From positions 7,486,001-7,550,000 of the forward strand of contig NZ_CP060825.1 of the NCBI RefSeq assembly GCF_014489615.1: a stretch of DNA of 64,000 nucleotides. Direction: 5' to 3'. Shown one piece after another: positions 43,662 to 52,085 of this stretch; within the stretch, counting starts at the first letter, position 1, and the number at the start of each line of letters is the position of its first letter. Both the position numbers and the translations under genes were made by a program. Under the pieces are notes generated by a model. That model was not told the origin of the DNA and made no database searches. It saw nothing but the letters and a program-made list of their open reading frames with translations. The stretch comes from Streptomyces genisteinicus. Its GTDB lineage: Bacteria; Actinomycetota; Actinomycetes; Streptomycetales; Streptomycetaceae.

Positions 43662-44645
43662 ATGAGCCAGGACGACGGCGGTGGACAGCAGGAGGCCGGG
43701 CTCACGACCGGCGAGGTCGCACGGCGGCTCGGCGTGGCGCCGACCACGGTCCGCTCCTGGGACCGGCGCTACGGTCTGGGGCCCGCGGGGCGCGTGGGGG
43801 GCAGGCACCGCCGCTGGACCCCGGCCGACGTCGCGCTGCTGGAACGCATGTGCGCCCTGACCGCCACCGGCGTACCGCCCGCCGAAGCCGCACGGGCCGT
43901 GCTCGGCGCCCCGCCGCCCGTGTCGTCCCCGCGTCCGCAGCCCGCGGACGCACCGCCCGAGCCGCCCGCCTCCGGCGCCAGCCGCGCCCACGCGGGCATG
44001 CGGCTCGGCGACGCCCGGCACGAGTGCCGGGGCCTCGCCCGCGCCGCCCTGCGGCTCGACGCCGTCGCCCTGGACGAACTCCTCAACAGCGCGGTCGAGA
44101 CCTACGGCCTCGTGGACGCCTGGCAGGAGATCGTGATGCCCACGCTGCAGGCCGTGGGCCGCAAGTGGGAGACCTCCGGCGAACGCTACGTCGAGGTGGA
44201 GCACTTCCTGTCCTGGCACGTCGCCTGCGCGCTGCGGCGTGCCGCACCGCCCGTCGCCGACGGCCTCCCCGGCGGCACGGTGCTGCTGGCCTGCGTGCCG
44301 GGCGAGAACCACACCCTCCCGCTGGAGGCACTCAGCGCCGCGCTCGCACAACGCCGGGTCGCGGTGCGCATGTTCGGTGCCGCGCTGCCCGTCGAGGCCC
44401 TGGTCGAGGCGGTACGGCGGACCGGCCCCGCGGTCGTCGGCCTGTGGGCGCAGTCGCGCACCACCGCCAGCCGGCCCCTCGCGCAGCACGTGGCGGGCAT
44501 GAGCTGGGGCGTGCGCGGCTCACGGAGACAGGCCACCGTCATGACCCTCGGGCCCGGCTGGGCGGGCAAGGCGGTCGGCGGCGCGCTCAGGCCACCGGGC
44601 CTCGCCGAGGCCGTCGACGCCGTCGAGACCCGCGTACGGGGCTGA
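43662..44645 (+). CDS. LitR/CarH-like MerR regulator with cobalamin-binding-type domain
   Basis: This 327-residue protein has an N-terminal MerR helix-turn-helix at about 16-75 (TTGEVARRLGVAPTTVRSWDRRYG), a linker rich in Pro, then a four-helix and Rossmann pair of the B12-binding type (about 115-325). KWETSGERYVEVEHFLSWH corresponds to the cap W-x9/10-E-H region contacting adenosylcobalamin in CarH/LitR photoreceptors. The usual lower-ligand DxHxxG is replaced by ENHTLP, which keeps the His. Such proteins repress light-induced genes and let go on illumination. A flavoprotein, photolyase and SDR lie downstream. Confidence 0.82.
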   Translation: MSQDDGGGQQEAGLTTGEVARRLGVAPTTVRSWDRRYGLGPAGRVGGRHRRWTPADVALLERMCALTATGVPPAEAARAVLGAPPPVSSPRPQPADAPPEPPASGASRAHAGMRLGDARHECRGLARAALRLDAVALDELLNSAVETYGLVDAWQEIVMPTLQAVGRKWETSGERYVEVEHFLSWHVACALRRAAPPVADGLPGGTVLLACVPGENHTLPLEALSAALAQRRVAVRMFGAALPVEALVEAVRRTGPAVVGLWAQSRTTASRPLAQHVAGMSWGVRGSRRQATVMTLGPGWAGKAVGGALRPPGLAEAVDAVETRVRG

Positions 44646-44689
44646 CACGCCGTCACCCGATCCGGGCCCCGCCCGGCGGTGGATGCCGG

Positions 44690-44840
44690 CGGGGGAGCCC
44701 CCGTCGTGATCGGCTGGTCTCCCGGGGAGCCGGGGGAGCCCGGCCGGAGGACCCGGGGAATCCGGGGAGACCGGGGACGCCGCCGGGAATCCGGAGGCAC
44801 CCGGAAGACCGAAGTCCTCCGGACCACCGGGTCGCCACGT
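44690..44840. repeat. Degenerate short-period repeat before the flavoprotein gene
   Basis: Variants of CCGGGGA(G/A) recur with roughly 9-10-bp spacing through this 235-bp gap. The stretch is strongly G-rich on the plus strand and may form stable RNA structure. No gene is seen. Confidence 0.4.
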
Positions 44841-44880
44841 CACCCGGGCCACCGACCACGCCGACACACCGAGGACGCCG

Positions 44881-46134
44881 ATGATGACGACCGCACGACA
44901 CCCCATCGCCCCCGACACCGTCGTCGTCGGCGCGGGCCTGGCAGGGCTCGCCTGCGCGCTCGACCTGTGCCGGGCGGGACAGCGCGTGCAGCTCCTGGAG
45001 GCGTCCGACGCCGTCGGCGGCCGGATGCGCACCGACCGCAGGGACGGCTTCCTCGTCGACCGCGGGTTCCAGGTCTTCAACACCGCCTACCCGCAGGTGA
45101 AACGACGCGTCTCCCTGCCCGGCCTGCGCCTGCACCCCCTCACACCCGGTGTCGTGGCCCACACCCCCGCGGGAGCGGTCCGCCTCACCGACCCGACCCG
45201 GCGTCCCCGCGAAGCCGCCGCACTGCTGCCCGGCCGCGCCCTCTCCGCCCGGGACCTCGCCGCGCTCACCGCGCTCACCGCCCGCGACACGTTCCCCCCG
45301 GCCGGCCTCCTCACCCGCGCCGCCGACCGCACCACCCGCAGCGCGCTCACCCGCGCCGGCCTCTCCGCACAGGCGATCGAGGGCCTGATGCGCCCCTTCC
45401 TCGCAGGCGTCTTCCTCGAATCCGAGCTCACGACCTCCTCCCGGTTCTTCCACCTCGTCTGGCGGAGCATGGCGCGCGGCACGCTCTGCCTGCCCGCCGA
45501 GGGGATCGGCGCGGTGCCCGCCCAGCTCGCCGCCGGTCTGCCCGACGGCGTCCTGCGGCTGGACACCCCGGTGGACGCCGTCACCGACTCGGGGGTGCTC
45601 CTCGCCGACGGACGCGAACAGCCCGCCGCCACCGTCGTCGTCGCCACCGACCCGGCCACCGCCGCCCGCCTCGTCCCGGGCCTCGACGTCCCCGCCACCC
45701 GCACCGTCACGACCTACTACCACGCCGCCGAACGCTCCCCCTTCGCGGAACCGACCCTGATGGTGGACAGCAGCCTCGCCGTGCTCAACACCTGTGTCCT
45801 CACCGAGGCCGTCCCCGGCTACGCCCCGCCCGGCACCGCCCTGGTGTCGACCTCCGTGCTCGGCGGCGACACGCCCGGAGCCGAGCAGGCCGTGCGGCGG
45901 CGGCTCGCCGAGCTGTACGCCACGGACACCGGCGGCTGGCTGTCCGTCGCCACCTGCCGGATCGACGGGGCGCTGCCCGCGATGCCGCCGCCGTGGCCGC
46001 TGAGCCGCACCACCCGCGTCGCGCCCGGCCGCCACGTCTGCGGCGACCACCGGGCCACCGGGTCGGTGCAGGGCGCCCTCGCGTCCGGGACCCGCGCGGC
46101 CCGCGAGGTGCTGGCGGCCGCGGAGACCCGCTGA
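44881..46134 (+). CDS. FAD-dependent amine-oxidase-like oxidoreductase
   Basis: This 417-residue flavoprotein has the ADP-binding motif VVVGAGLAGLACALDL (about residues 18-33) with the acidic strand end LLEASDAVGGRMRT, the pattern of amine oxidases and phytoene-desaturase-like enzymes. The C-terminal FAD contact is RHVCGDHRATGSVQGALASG. The probable start is the first of two adjacent ATGs after GAGGA. Similar genes often occur in light-induced sets with LitR and photolyase in actinomycetes. The substrate is not known. Confidence 0.85.
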   Translation: MMTTARHPIAPDTVVVGAGLAGLACALDLCRAGQRVQLLEASDAVGGRMRTDRRDGFLVDRGFQVFNTAYPQVKRRVSLPGLRLHPLTPGVVAHTPAGAVRLTDPTRRPREAAALLPGRALSARDLAALTALTARDTFPPAGLLTRAADRTTRSALTRAGLSAQAIEGLMRPFLAGVFLESELTTSSRFFHLVWRSMARGTLCLPAEGIGAVPAQLAAGLPDGVLRLDTPVDAVTDSGVLLADGREQPAATVVVATDPATAARLVPGLDVPATRTVTTYYHAAERSPFAEPTLMVDSSLAVLNTCVLTEAVPGYAPPGTALVSTSVLGGDTPGAEQAVRRRLAELYATDTGGWLSVATCRIDGALPAMPPPWPLSRTTRVAPGRHVCGDHRATGSVQGALASGTRAAREVLAAAETR

Positions 46135-46513
46135 CGCGCGTACCCGGCGACGTCACCGCGGCGTCCGCGTGCGGCCCGGGTCCACCTCCCGGAGCCGCGC
46201 GGCGGCGCTCGCGGTGCTCGGCTCGCACCGGCCGGCGGCGCCCGCGGCGCCGCCGGCCGCCGCCGGGACCCCTCCTGGCCCTTGCGGCCGGCGGTCGCGC
46301 GTCCACCCCTGCTTCGCCGCCGCGCGGCCGACCGGATGCGGACGGCGCGCACGCCCGGCGCGCGGGCGGCAGACGCACACGCGCCGCGCCGTCCGCCGCG
46401 CAAGCGGACGGCGCGCGGACACCCGGCGTGCGCCGAGGGATGCGGGCGGCACGGGCGCACCCGGCATCATGCGCGCCGGGTCGGACGGGAGCCGGGCGGA
46501 CGGGCGGCGACGG
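46135..46513. other. Intergenic region between convergent genes, 379 bp
   Basis: No gene is seen. Very GC-rich, self-complementary blocks such as CCGGCGGCGCCCGCGGCGCC (about 46231-46250) and repeated GCGCGGACACC-type motifs suggest termination structures for the convergent flavoprotein and photolyase genes. Confidence 0.4.
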
Positions 46514-47887
46514 TCAGTCGCGGCCCCGGGCGTGGCGGAAGCGCGCGAGACCGTCCGCGAGGTCGACCAGCGGTTCCGGGTAGTCGACCGCGGCGCGCTC
46601 GTCCTCCGGAAGCCGCCACGGCTCGTGCACGAACCGGTCCTCCACGTCCCGCAGTTCCGGGACCCAGCGCCGCACGTAGGTCCCCCGCGGATCGAACCGC
46701 TTGCCCTGGACCACCGGGTTGAGCACCCGGTGCGGACGGGTGTCGGTGCCCGTCCCCGCGACCCACTGCCAGTTCAGCTGGTTGTTGACGAGGTCGCCGT
46801 CCACCAGCAGGTCCAGGAAGTGCGAGGCGCCGACCCGCCAGTCCACGTAGAGCGTCTTGGTGAGGAAGCTCGCCACCAGCAGCCGCGCGCGGTTGTGCAT
46901 CCAGCCCTCGTGGCGCAGCTGGCGCATCGCGGCGTCGACCACCGGGTATCCGGTGCGCCCCTCCCGCCACGCCTCGATCTCCTCCCCCGCCTCGTCCGTC
47001 CGGCGCCACCGGTCGTGGCGGGTGCGGTAGTCCTCGGAGGCCGCGGCCGGACGGGCGGCCAGCACCTGGTGGTGGAAGTCCCGCCAGCACAGCTGCCGCA
47101 CGAACGCCTCGGCCCCCGGCCCGCCGTGCGCCCGTGCCCGCTCCACCAGCTCGACGGGGGAGAGGGTGCCGAAGTGGAGGTGGGGCGAGAGCCGGGAGGT
47201 GTCGTCGGCCGCCAGGTCGTCGTGCCGGTCCTCGTACGCCTCCAGCCCCGACCGCTTCCAGGTCAGGAAGAGGTGGCGGCCGGCCGTCTCCCCGCCCTGG
47301 GGCAGCGCGGGCGAGACGCCCTTGACGGCGCCGCGCCCGGGCAGGCGCTCACCGCGGACGCGTTCCGGGACCCGCACGGCGCGCGGCGACGCGCCGGCCG
47401 GCCGCAGCCGCTCCTGGGACCAGCGGCGGAAGTAGGGCGTGAAGACCGCGTAGTGGTCGGAGCCGGTGGGCGTGACCGCCCCCGGCGCGACGGCCGTGAT
47501 CACGCTGTCGTGGGCGTGCAGCGACACCCCGAGGCCGTCGAGCTCCGCGCGCAGGGCCTCCTCCCGGCGGTGCGCGTAGCCGCTCACCCCGGCGGCCATG
47601 TGCACCTCCCGGGCCCCGCTCTCCGCGACGACCGCCGCCACCTCCCGGACCACCGGGCCCGAACGGACCACGAGACGGCCGCCGCGCTCGCGGAGTCCCG
47701 TGTCCAGATCGGCCAGACAGTCGGCGAGGAAGGCCCGCCGGTTCGGCGCGTCGAAGCCGGCCGCGCCGATCGCCGGGTCCAGCACGAACAGCGGCACCAC
47801 CTCGTCCGCAGCCCGCTGCGCCGCGCGCAGGGGCGGATGGTCGTGCAGACGCAGGTCCGAGGTGAACAGGACGACCGCGACGGTCAT
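46514..47887 (-). CDS. phr: Deoxyribodipyrimidine photolyase (class I CPD)
   Basis: This 457-residue enzyme reverses cyclobutane pyrimidine dimers in DNA using blue light. The N-terminal antenna domain has LFTSDLRLHDHPPL (about 7-20). The FAD-binding domain has TSRLSPHLHFGTLSP (about 231-245), CWRDFHHQ, and TGYPVVDAAMRQL with GWMHNRARLLVASFLTK. The C-terminal block NNQLNWQWVAGTGTD and RVLNPVVQGKRFDPRG is typical of class I photolyases. It lies 42 bp after the SDR gene on the same strand, so both share a transcript, probably under the LitR-like regulator. Confidence 0.95.
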   Translation of the reverse strand: MTVAVVLFTSDLRLHDHPPLRAAQRAADEVVPLFVLDPAIGAAGFDAPNRRAFLADCLADLDTGLRERGGRLVVRSGPVVREVAAVVAESGAREVHMAAGVSGYAHRREEALRAELDGLGVSLHAHDSVITAVAPGAVTPTGSDHYAVFTPYFRRWSQERLRPAGASPRAVRVPERVRGERLPGRGAVKGVSPALPQGGETAGRHLFLTWKRSGLEAYEDRHDDLAADDTSRLSPHLHFGTLSPVELVERARAHGGPGAEAFVRQLCWRDFHHQVLAARPAAASEDYRTRHDRWRRTDEAGEEIEAWREGRTGYPVVDAAMRQLRHEGWMHNRARLLVASFLTKTLYVDWRVGASHFLDLLVDGDLVNNQLNWQWVAGTGTDTRPHRVLNPVVQGKRFDPRGTYVRRWVPELRDVEDRFVHEPWRLPEDERAAVDYPEPLVDLADGLARFRHARGRD

Positions 47888-47929
47888 GGCGTCACTCCTG
47901 GTGCTCCGTGTGTACGGCCGGGTGCCCGG

Positions 47930-49621
47930 CTACCGGTGGGCGCTTCCGCCGCCCTGCGGCTCCCGGATGCGCTCCGCCGGGACGTCACCCGTATGGGCGC
48001 TCAAGCCCTTCGCCGCCGCCTGGGTGATGTTGCGGGCCATGCCGCCGAAGACGATGGCGTGGAACGGGGACACGCTCCACCAGTAGGCGTGCCCGAACAG
48101 GCCGCGCGGATGGAACAGCGCGCGCTGGCGGTAGCGGGTGCGGCCGTCGCCGTCCGTCTCCGCGTACATCTCCAGCCAGGCGAGTCCCGGCAGCCGCATC
48201 TCGGCGCGAAGCCGGAGCAGACGGCCGCTCTCGATCTCCTCGACACGCCAGAAGTCGAGCGAGTCGCCCGCCCGCAGGCGCTCGGCGTCGCGCCGTCCCC
48301 GGCGCAGTCCCACACCGCCCACGAAGCGGTCCAGCCAGCCGCGCACGGCCCAGGCGAGCGGGAAGGAGTACCAGCCGTTGTCGCCGCCGATGCCCTCGAT
48401 GACCCGCCACAGCGACGCCTGCGGCGCGTCCACGGTCAGCCGGCGTTCGTCCTCGTACAGGCTGCCCCCCGCCCAGTCGGGGTCGGTGGGCAGCGGGTCG
48501 CTCGGCGCGCCGGGCACGGACGCCGAGGACCACCGGGTGGCGACGTCCGCGTCGCGCACCCGCCGCAGGGCCAGGGCCAGTGCCTCGTCGAAGGGCAGCG
48601 GCTGCCCGGGCGCGTCGGGGACGTACCGGCCGATGTCGTGCTCGTGGCAGACGACCTCGTGGCGCAGCGATTCGGTCAGGGGGCGGGCGATCGACGCGGG
48701 GACGGGGGTCACGATGCCCACCCAGTGGCTGGACAGCCTGGGCGTCAGCACCGGCACCGGGACGATGACCCGGTGCCGCAGCCCGGCGACCGCCGCGTAG
48801 CGCCGCATCATCTCGCGGTAGGTGATGATGTCGGGCCCGCCGATGTCGAACGTGCGGTTGACGTCCTCGGGAAGCAGGGCGCAGCCCACCAGGTAGCGCA
48901 GCACGTCGCGGACGCCGATCGGCTGGATCCGCGTGTGCACCCAGCTCGGCGTGACCATGACCGGCAGGCGTTCGGTGAGGTAGCGCAGCATCTCGAACGA
49001 CGCGGAGCCCGACCCGATGATCACCGCCGCCCGCAGCACCGCGGCGGGGACCGCGCCGTCCAGCAGGATGCGGCCCACCTCGGCCCGTGACCGCAGATGG
49101 GGCGACAGCTCCTCCTCCGGCACCCCCTGCGGCGTCAGCCCGCCGAGGTAGACGACGCGCCGCACCCCGGCCGCGGCCGCCTCCTGGGCGAAGACCCGGG
49201 CCGCCCGGCGGTCCGTCTCCTCGAAGCTCGACCCGGTGCCCAGCGCGTGCACGAGGTAGTAGGCCACGTCGACGCCGCGCATCGCGTCGGCGACCGAGCC
49301 CGCGTCCGTGACGTCTCCCTGGACCACCTCGGCGTCGGGGGCCCAGGGGTGGTCGCGGAGCTTGCCGGGCGTACGGGCCAGGCAGCGTACCCGGTGCCCC
49401 GCGGCGAGCAGCTGCGGTACGAGCCGTCCGCCGATGTAGCCGCTCGCGCCCGTGACCAGGCAGCGCAGCGGTCCGGACCCCGCACCGCCGGCCCCCGCCG
49501 TCTTCCCGGAGCCGTCCGTGCCGCCGGCGGGCCCGCCCGTGGCGCCCGTGCCGCCGATGGGCCCGGTGGTGCCCTCCGGGCCGCCCGCGTCGCCCATGCC
49601 GTCCGTGCCGTTGCTGGTCAC
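47930..49621 (-). CDS. SDR-family protein with C-terminal DUF2867
   Basis: This 563-residue protein has an NAD(P)-binding extended-SDR domain (GASGYIGGRLVPQLLAAGHR, about residues 60-80; VVYLGGLTPQG) and a C-terminal DUF2867 domain of SRPBCC-like appearance (about 400-545: GWYSFPLAWAVRGWLDRFVG, FWRVEEIESGRLLRL). The GTG at 49621 has GGGAGG 5 nt upstream. A Gly/Thr-rich low-complexity leader of about 45 residues (GPIGGTGATGGPAGG) precedes the fold. In proteobacteria and actinobacteria, genes of this type sit in light-induced sets with photolyase, as here. Confidence 0.85.
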   Translation of the reverse strand: MTSNGTDGMGDAGGPEGTTGPIGGTGATGGPAGGTDGSGKTAGAGGAGSGPLRCLVTGASGYIGGRLVPQLLAAGHRVRCLARTPGKLRDHPWAPDAEVVQGDVTDAGSVADAMRGVDVAYYLVHALGTGSSFEETDRRAARVFAQEAAAAGVRRVVYLGGLTPQGVPEEELSPHLRSRAEVGRILLDGAVPAAVLRAAVIIGSGSASFEMLRYLTERLPVMVTPSWVHTRIQPIGVRDVLRYLVGCALLPEDVNRTFDIGGPDIITYREMMRRYAAVAGLRHRVIVPVPVLTPRLSSHWVGIVTPVPASIARPLTESLRHEVVCHEHDIGRYVPDAPGQPLPFDEALALALRRVRDADVATRWSSASVPGAPSDPLPTDPDWAGGSLYEDERRLTVDAPQASLWRVIEGIGGDNGWYSFPLAWAVRGWLDRFVGGVGLRRGRRDAERLRAGDSLDFWRVEEIESGRLLRLRAEMRLPGLAWLEMYAETDGDGRTRYRQRALFHPRGLFGHAYWWSVSPFHAIVFGGMARNITQAAAKGLSAHTGDVPAERIREPQGGGSAHR

Positions 49622-50029
49622 CCGTGCCTCCCGTGTCGTGGCCGACCGTCCGCCGCTCCGACGATTGAACGCCGTGCACAGCGGCTTCGCCCGGCGGGCC
49701 GGTGACGGATGCGGGCCCGCGTCCGCCACCGGCCCGTCCGGTCCCGTGACGGGTGACCGCGCCGCGGCCGTTCATGCCCCCTGCACCACCCGGACCTCGC
49801 GAACTTCCTGCATCTCCCGTACCTCGCGCGTCTCCCGACGTCCGTCGCCTTCCGTCCCCGCCACCGCTCACCTGGCACCCCCGGGCGGCGCTGCGGCCTG
49901 ATCCGAACACCTGACAAGAGGGTCGGCAACGCGTGTGGCTGCCACCTGTTGGAGTGACGCCGTCCGTGGTCGTTCGTTGACAGGGACAGCCGGGAACCGC
50001 CCGCACAGCGAGCAACGAGCCGAGGACAC
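49622..50029. other. Divergent promoter region, 408 bp
   Basis: This region separates the SDR/photolyase operon (minus) from the 631-residue protein gene (plus). Repeated CCTCGCG/CTCCCG elements lie at about 49793-49840. I see no gene. The operon promoter is expected near 49650-49750, but no clear LitR-type site resembling ACTCT-N4-AGAGT is visible. Confidence 0.4.
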
Positions 50030-51925
50030 ATGCCGATTCAGCCCGAACCCCCGCCGCCGGCCACCGGATCCGGCCGGAGCGCGGAGACCGTACTCGTCGA
50101 GCACTACGGGCGGCTCGTCCGCATCGCCTACCTCGTCCTGCCGCCCCGGACGGGCGGTCACGGACGCGTGCTCACCGCGCACCGGGTCGTCCAGCGCTCG
50201 CTGCCCCGCGGCGCGTCCCCGGGCGGCGGGTACGCGGAGATCCGTGCCCGGGTCCTCGCCGCCGCGCTGCGGGCGGGGCGCCGCACCGGGCCCGGCGCCG
50301 GGCTGCCCCTGGTCCTCGGCCTGCGGCTGTCCCCGAGCGTCGGCGGCGCGGACGGGCTGACGGCCGCACAGGCGCTGGCCGGGCTGTCCGCCCCGGCACG
50401 GGCGGCGCTCGCGCTCGCCGTCGTCGACGGCCTGCCGGACCGGGAGATCACCGATGCCCTGGCGGTCGCCCGGGTGGACGACCCGGGGGAGGCGCTGCGC
50501 GCGGCGCGCACCGTGCGCGACGCGCTGGGCGGCACGGCGGAGAACGTCCTGCGGACCGCGGAGTTCGACCCCGGCCACGTGCTGCTGCACCCCACCGACC
50601 TGCTCCGCCGTCGCCTGCGCCGCCGTGTCGCCACGGCGTCGGCCGCCGCACTGCTCGCCGTCACGGCCGCCGTCGTCACGGGCGCGTACGGCGACGGCCC
50701 CGACCGCACCGGCCCGACGGGCACCGCCGGACCGCGGGGAGCCGCCGCCGCGGCCGTCCTGGACCCGGCCGCACTGCGGAAGGCTCCCGCCGACCGGTGG
50801 GCGGACACCGCACGCGTCGACTTCTCGGCGTGGCCCGCGCGGGGCGGGCGGAGCACGGACCGGGCGCTGCTCCGGCGCGCCCTGCGCGCCTGGGGCGGCG
50901 ACGACTCCTCCGTGCGGGTCACCCCGTCGTCCGGCACCGGCAGCGAACCGCCTTCCGCACCTCCGTCCCTGCTCTTCGCCGGGGACGTGGACGGGGCGGC
51001 CGTCGTCCTGCTGCACGACGGCCTCCGGGTCGCCCGCTACGCGGAGCCCCTGCGCGGCTCCGGCACCGCCGTGCTCGACCTGGCGCGCACCGACCGCGCC
51101 GACGTGACCACCGCCGCCGCGGTCGTCGTCAGCAGGACCCCGGAGGGCACCCGCTACCTCCTCGCGCCCTGGATCGCCGAGGCCGGCACCCGGGACCTGC
51201 TGCGTCCCGACGAGCCGACCCGGCCCGTCGCGGCACCCGGCGGGGTCACCCCGGTCCTCGCCGGGCCCGGTGCGGGCGGCGGCTGCACCGCCTGGCCGGT
51301 GCTCAGCCTGCGCTCGTCCGCGCGCATCGTCGAGCAGCACTCCTTCCTCGTCACCGACCTCGGCGAACTGACCCCCGCCCATCTGACGCACACCCCCGCA
51401 CCTGGTTCCGGCGTGCCCGCGCGCCAGCCGAGGGAGGCGACCGGCCCGTCCGGCCTCGCCGTCTGGGCGCGCACCGCCTGCACCCTCGGCGGTCTGCGCG
51501 GACAGGGCGTGCGGGCGGTCAACGACTGGACGTACGCCCGGCAGCCGCTGCCCGGCGAGGGCGGCACCGCCACCTGGGTGTGCACCCGGGCGGACACCTG
51601 GGCGGGCGCTGGGCGCGTGACGGTCTGGTTCCGGCCCCCGGGCGGCGGGCCGGGCTCTCCCGGCACTGCGGCGGCGGCGCGGGCCGACACCGCCGCGTGC
51701 AGCCGCTTCGACCAGCACGTGGTCGCCGGGACCACGTGGCGCGCACCGGACGGCGCCTGGTGGGCCGTCGCCGCGGGCAGCCGGGCGACGGCCCGGATCA
51801 CCGTGCGCGGCACCACCGTCGACGGGGCGACGGCAGCGGTCAGAGCCCCAGAGGACGCGACCGTGGACGTGACGGCCTTCCACGCCGACGGAACCCCCTT
51901 CTCACCGCCCGCCGCCACCCGGTGA
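50030..51925 (+). CDS. One-TM protein with sigma-like N-terminus and extracellular domain
   Basis: This 631-residue protein starts with a helical segment that resembles ECF sigma region 2/4 (VLVEHYGRLVRIAYLVLPP, LSAPARAALALAVVDGLPD, REITDALAVARVDDPGEALR). It then has one membrane helix at about 204-222 (ATASAAALLAVTAAVVTGAY) and about 400 residues expected outside the cell. The outer part holds paired Cys (GGGCTAW, ARTACTLGG, ATWVCTRAD, DTAACSRFD). I know of similar uncharacterised Streptomyces proteins but no function. GAGG precedes the ATG at 50030. A terminator follows. Confidence 0.75.
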   Translation: MPIQPEPPPPATGSGRSAETVLVEHYGRLVRIAYLVLPPRTGGHGRVLTAHRVVQRSLPRGASPGGGYAEIRARVLAAALRAGRRTGPGAGLPLVLGLRLSPSVGGADGLTAAQALAGLSAPARAALALAVVDGLPDREITDALAVARVDDPGEALRAARTVRDALGGTAENVLRTAEFDPGHVLLHPTDLLRRRLRRRVATASAAALLAVTAAVVTGAYGDGPDRTGPTGTAGPRGAAAAAVLDPAALRKAPADRWADTARVDFSAWPARGGRSTDRALLRRALRAWGGDDSSVRVTPSSGTGSEPPSAPPSLLFAGDVDGAAVVLLHDGLRVARYAEPLRGSGTAVLDLARTDRADVTTAAAVVVSRTPEGTRYLLAPWIAEAGTRDLLRPDEPTRPVAAPGGVTPVLAGPGAGGGCTAWPVLSLRSSARIVEQHSFLVTDLGELTPAHLTHTPAPGSGVPARQPREATGPSGLAVWARTACTLGGLRGQGVRAVNDWTYARQPLPGEGGTATWVCTRADTWAGAGRVTVWFRPPGGGPGSPGTAAAARADTAACSRFDQHVVAGTTWRAPDGAWWAVAAGSRATARITVRGTTVDGATAAVRAPEDATVDVTAFHADGTPFSPPAATR

Positions 51926-51934
51926 CGGCACCCG

Positions 51935-51971
51935 CCCCCGCGTGCGGCCCCCACGGGGGCGCACGCGGGGG
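51935..51971. terminator. Long bidirectional hairpin terminator
   Basis: CCCCGCGTGC (51936-51945) pairs with GCACGCGGGG (51961-51970), extended by an inner CCCCC/GGGGG stem. It lies between convergent genes. Confidence 0.7.
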
Positions 51972-52085
51972 CCCCGGGACGCCGTGCCGTGAACCGGACC
52001 CCGGCCGCCGGCCCCGTGCACCCGTCACGCGCGGCACTCGCCGCGCCCCGGCCCCGGGGGTCCCCGTCCTCCGCGGCGGCCTCCT

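Noticed and set aside
40764..44489. A 1241-codon open frame on the minus strand
   Set aside because: Only the part from 42725 down has motifs and a ribosome site. The upstream part is Arg/Gly/Pro-rich and overlaps the LitR-like gene on the other strand.
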